Source: Raphanus sativus (taxonomy: Eukaryota > Streptophyta > Magnoliopsida > Brassicales > Brassicaceae). From it: a stretch of DNA of 64,000 bases. A program made the translations under genes and the position numbers. Positions 60,336 to 64,000 of this stretch are shown here, piece after piece; the first letter of the stretch is position 1; each line of letters opens with the position of its first letter. The stretch is from positions 15,190,001 through 15,254,000 of the forward strand of contig NC_079516.1 in the NCBI RefSeq assembly GCF_000801105.2, written 5' to 3'. The notes beneath the pieces were generated by a model that saw nothing but the letters and a program-made list of their open reading frames with translations, had not been told where the DNA came from and did no database searches.

Positions 60336-63300
60336 ATGGAAGGTTAGTACTGCCCTCGAATTTCTCGATTGATCTGTGTGTTTCTTTCGATTCGTGTTCT
60401 CGATGAGAAACGAAACGATTTCGCTTTGATTATCATCTGCGTTTTTTTTGTTTTGTTTGTCAGATCAACATCTCGAGATCTGCAGCCGCGATGGTGGTGT
60501 TTCGCCGTGTGAATCGAAGGAATATTCTGCTGACGATCACGATCTCGACGCTGGTAACGGCTCTCTCTCTCTCTCTCTCGTCGTGGATTTTGAATTTTTA
60601 GTTACAGAAAATCACAAGCGAGCCTGAGGTTTGATCTTTCGATTGCTTCTTGATCTCATTCGTTGACTGATTTTTAGATATTTAGAAGATTCGAATTAGG
60701 GTTTAGGTCCGTAACTCAGTGAGAAAGTAGAATGGATTTGATTTTTTGTTGTTGTTGTGTGTCTCTTTTACTGATATTGATGTATAACTGAAAAATAGTG
60801 GAAGAAAGTGAAGACTCTGTTACAAGTGGAAGCCAACAAGTTTCTCCTACAGGTGGACCAACACTCCCAATTCTCCAGAAAATTATTGATTTGAGTAGCA
60901 AAATCAAGGTGCCTTCCCTTTCTTTTTAACAAGTTCCTTTCTGAGTATGCAATAGAAAAGGAATAATATAATCTGGAGGTTGTTTTTTCTTTTATAGGCA
61001 TTGAAGGATGAGCATGCGTTGGTATCAAACCAAGTCAAAGAGATAAAGACTTGTGCCTTTGTACAACCGGAAATGCCAAACGCTCTCCAGCTTCTGTGTC
61101 AGTAGTAACTTTATTTTTTAACTTTTGTTTTTGAAGGCTTGGTTTGCTGTTTGTGATTTGATATGTGGTGTTCAATGGGGCAGCTACTGAGCTTGGAACT
61201 CTGAAAAAGCAGTACTTGGAAGAGTCATCAGAGAGGAAGCGATTGTACAATGAGAATATCGAACTCAAGGGGAATATCAGGGTCTTTTGCAGATGCAGGC
61301 CTCTAAGTCAAGCTGATCTAGCAAATGGGTGTGCTTCGGTTGTTGAGTTTGATGGGTCACATGAAAACGAGCTTCAACTGCTTTCAACCGATTCCTCCAA
61401 GAAGCATTTTAAGTTTGACCATGTATTCAAGCCTGAGGATGGGCAAGGTACATTGAGCTGTTTTTTTTTTTTGGGATAAACCTTTGCTCTGAGTGTTCTT
61501 TTATCTGACTGTACCTTTATGTGCAGAGACTGTTTTTGCACAGACAAAACCGATAGTTACTTCTGTTCTGGATGGTTACAACGTCTGCATATTTGCCTAT
61601 GGCCAAACTGGAACCGGGAAGACATTTACCATGGAGGGAACACCAGAGAATAGAGGAGTGAACTACAGAACATTAGAAGAACTGTTTCGCTCTTCAGAAA
61701 GTAGAAGTCGTCTCATGAAATTTGAGCTGTCTGTTAGCATGTTGGAGGTTTACAATGAGAAGATAAGGGACCTCTTAATTGATAACTCAAGCCATCCTCC
61801 TAAAAAGTAAGTGACTTCATTCTCTTCCTTGGCATTTGAATAAAAACGCCTCACTGTATCTCTCTCTGTCTATGTTGAATTAATGAAGGTTGGAAGTCAA
61901 GCAATCAGCAGAAGGAACTCAAGAAGTCCTTGGATTAGTCGAAGCACAAGTTTTCAACACAGACGAAGTGTGGGATCTGCTCAAGAGTGGCTACTGTGTT
62001 AGATCTGTGGGATCAACAGCTGCAAACGAACAAAGCAGCCGCTCTCATTGGTACGCAAATGTGTCTGCAAACAAAAGTCGTGTGAAACGAAACCTTACTC
62101 ATCCAACCAAAGTTTTTTTTTCTGTTTGTGCAGCTTGTTGCGAGTGACAGTGAAGGGAGAGAATTTGATCAATGGCCAGAGAACCAGAAGCCACCTTTGG
62201 CTGGTGGACTTGGCTGGAAGCGAGCGAGTAGGAAAGGTAGAAGTTGAAGGAGAAAGGCTGAAAGAATCTCAATTTATCAATAAGTCGCTTTCAGCACTCG
62301 GTGATGTTATCTCCGCCCTTGCATCCAAAACAAGCCACATTCCTTACAGGTTTTCCTCTTCTTCCCCTCTCTCAAAGACATTTTCGTTTGAACTTCATTG
62401 GTTTAATATTGAAAAACTTTTCTCTCCTTTTTGTTGCGCTAGAAACTCAAAGCTCACTCATATGCTACAAAACTCTCTGGGTAAGTTAAATGTGTCATGT
62501 ACTTCCGTTGTTTACATGAGCCATACGATATTTTTTTGTTCATCTCCATGGTGTGTCCATTTCTACACAGGTGGAGATTGCAAGACATTGATGTTTGTTC
62601 AGATTAGCCCGAGCTCTGCTGATCAAGGAGAGACGGTTTGCTCCTTAAACTTCGCAAGCAGAGTTCGTGGAATCGAAAGTGGACCTGCCCGGAAACAAGC
62701 GGATGTGTCTGAACTCCACAAGCTAAAACAAATGGTAACGTTGACTCCTCTGAACTCATATTCATCTAAGCTTAAACATATCTAAAGCATTCTCTTTTTG
62801 TTGTCTCCTTTATAAACAGACAGAGAAGCTGAAACATGAGGAAAAGGAAACGAAGAAGCTGCAGGACAATGTGCAGTCACTACAGCTACGGCTCACTGCT
62901 AGAGAACATATATGCAAAGGACTTCAAGATAAGGTAAGTGACTCAGCTTTAACTAATAGGTTTGATGTTATGTTTTAGTGTTTTCTTTTCTTCTAAAGTT
63001 TTAAACCATGTTTCAGGTTCGTGATCTGGAATCTCAACTAGCAGAGGAAAGGAAAACCAGAATCAAGCAGGAGACGCGAGCTCTAGCGACTGCATCATCA
63101 TCATCATCAACAACAACAGTATCTAGACAACTACCGACAATCACAGAGAAAAAGCCACCTTTGGCTCCCACAAGATCAATGAGAATGCCACTCAGGAGAA
63201 TCACAAACTTCATGCCGCAGCAACCATCTCAGGGACCTACCAAGAGATTCTCAGACGCAACAAGCAAAGAGAATCACAATAACAACAATAATAAGAGCCT

Positions 63301-63808
63301 AAGAAGATCATCATCTGTGGATATCAATACACTGATGAAACCAAGAAGAAGCTCCATCGCATTCAGACCAGCTCCTCCTCCACTAGCCATTGCATCAGGT
63401 AATAATAACAATAAAACACTCCAGCCGAGAAGGAGAGTCTCTATTGCAACGCTGAGACCAGAACCATCGTCGTCTTACATGAACATGACAACTCCATCAC
63501 GCCCTGTGTTCCGTGGCGGCGGTGGTGACCCGAGAAGGGGGAGATACTCTAAGCTCTTCTCTCCAGACCATAATCTGGTGACTCCAAATGCAATGAAAGG
63601 CAGCAGATTCAAGAAGAGTCCTCTTGGAGGAGGAGTAGGAGGAGGAGGCAGCTCGTGGAAGCCGAGGCATCCAACGGTGATTGCATTGCAGAAGAAGGCT
63701 GTGGTGTGGAGTCCGCTTAAGTTCAAGAACAGAAGACCATCTTTCATAGCAATGAGAGCTTCTTCGTCTTCTTCTTCTGCTACCGATTTGGTCAGGAGGG
63801 AACAGTAG
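60336..63808 (+). CDS. Kinesin-14 family motor protein
   Basis: Twelve exons (60336-60342, 60464-60553, 60799-60908, 60998-61097, 61184-61447, 61527-61806, 61889-62050, 62134-62349, 62443-62480, 62571-62734, 62820-62933, 63017-63808) give 709 residues. The first exon holds only 7 coding bases. A short N-terminal region and a neck (EELK-type helix ending LKGNIRVFCRCRPLS, about 131-145) precede the motor; a neck ahead of the motor with KGNIRVF is the kinesin-14 signature, implying minus-end movement. Seen: P-loop GQTGTGKT (216-223), switch I NEQSSRSH (330-337), switch II DLAGSE (363-368), and HIPYRNSKLTHMLQNSLGG. A coiled coil (about 409-470) and a Ser/Arg-rich basic tail follow. Synteny points to At5g27550. 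Intact. Confidence 0.94.
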
Positions 63809-64000
63809 TGATCTTTTTTTTTATTCACTGTCTTTGTGAAAGTGTTTGTTGATTTTCATTTGATTTATTTTAACTACAACTCTATTGAGAGACCCTTGTG
63901 CTATGTATGTGGCTTTGATTTATGGGATGAAATTTAAACCTCGGCTCAACTGCATTTGAAGAAAACTATACAAGAGAGTGAATTGCTTCAGAAAAAGATA

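Overview
This is nuclear DNA of a crucifer, most likely Brassica or a close relative. It is AT-rich, most genes are broken by short GT-AG introns, and transposons fill the space between genes. From memory, the order RPL22 - HIG1-type protein - RFC3 - HGSNAT-like - RPS21 - HIPP - H2A.W - ACBP5 - CYCH;1 - ALY1 - kinesin-14 matches Arabidopsis thaliana chromosome 5, about At5g27770 down to At5g27550. Several Arabidopsis genes of that interval seem to be missing, as expected after polyploid gene loss. No database was searched; products come from reading translations and splicing exons by eye.

Layout. 1-7445 is CACTA (En/Spm) DNA on the minus strand, with an apparently intact tnp2-type transposase, an intact second plant-transposase gene, and arrays of a CCGACGA/TCGTCGG motif. 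7446-12258 is intergenic: a degenerate minisatellite, a broken DUF1985-like gene, an (AT)n run and a possible LTR. 12275-17118 and 18342-23726 are two copies of one segment (a Helitron, an RPL22 pseudogene and the 3' end of the HIG1-type gene), separated by a 100-N assembly gap. The second copy contains a 1.4-kb TIR element with hairpin-forming repeats and lacks about 960 bp present in the first. 23694-37880 is gene-dense: HIG1-type, RFC3, HGSNAT-like, tRNA-Glu, RPS21, HIPP and H2A.W, with one Helitron. 38249-39799 is a palindromic Mutator-like element, followed by AT-rich duplicated DNA with a SINE-like Pol III promoter. 41928-63808 holds ACBP5, CYCH;1, ALY1 and a kinesin-14; a 3.1-kb Helitron lies 112 bp upstream of the CYCH;1 start codon.

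The genes form no operon or pathway cluster. They are housekeeping and regulatory genes (replication clamp loading, translation, heterochromatin, TFIIH cyclin, DREAM-type transcription, acyl-CoA binding, microtubule motor) kept together by synteny. The novelty lies mainly in mobile DNA: the hairpin array, the giant palindrome, the Helitron at CYCH;1, and the two-copy segment that supplies a natural empty-site comparison.
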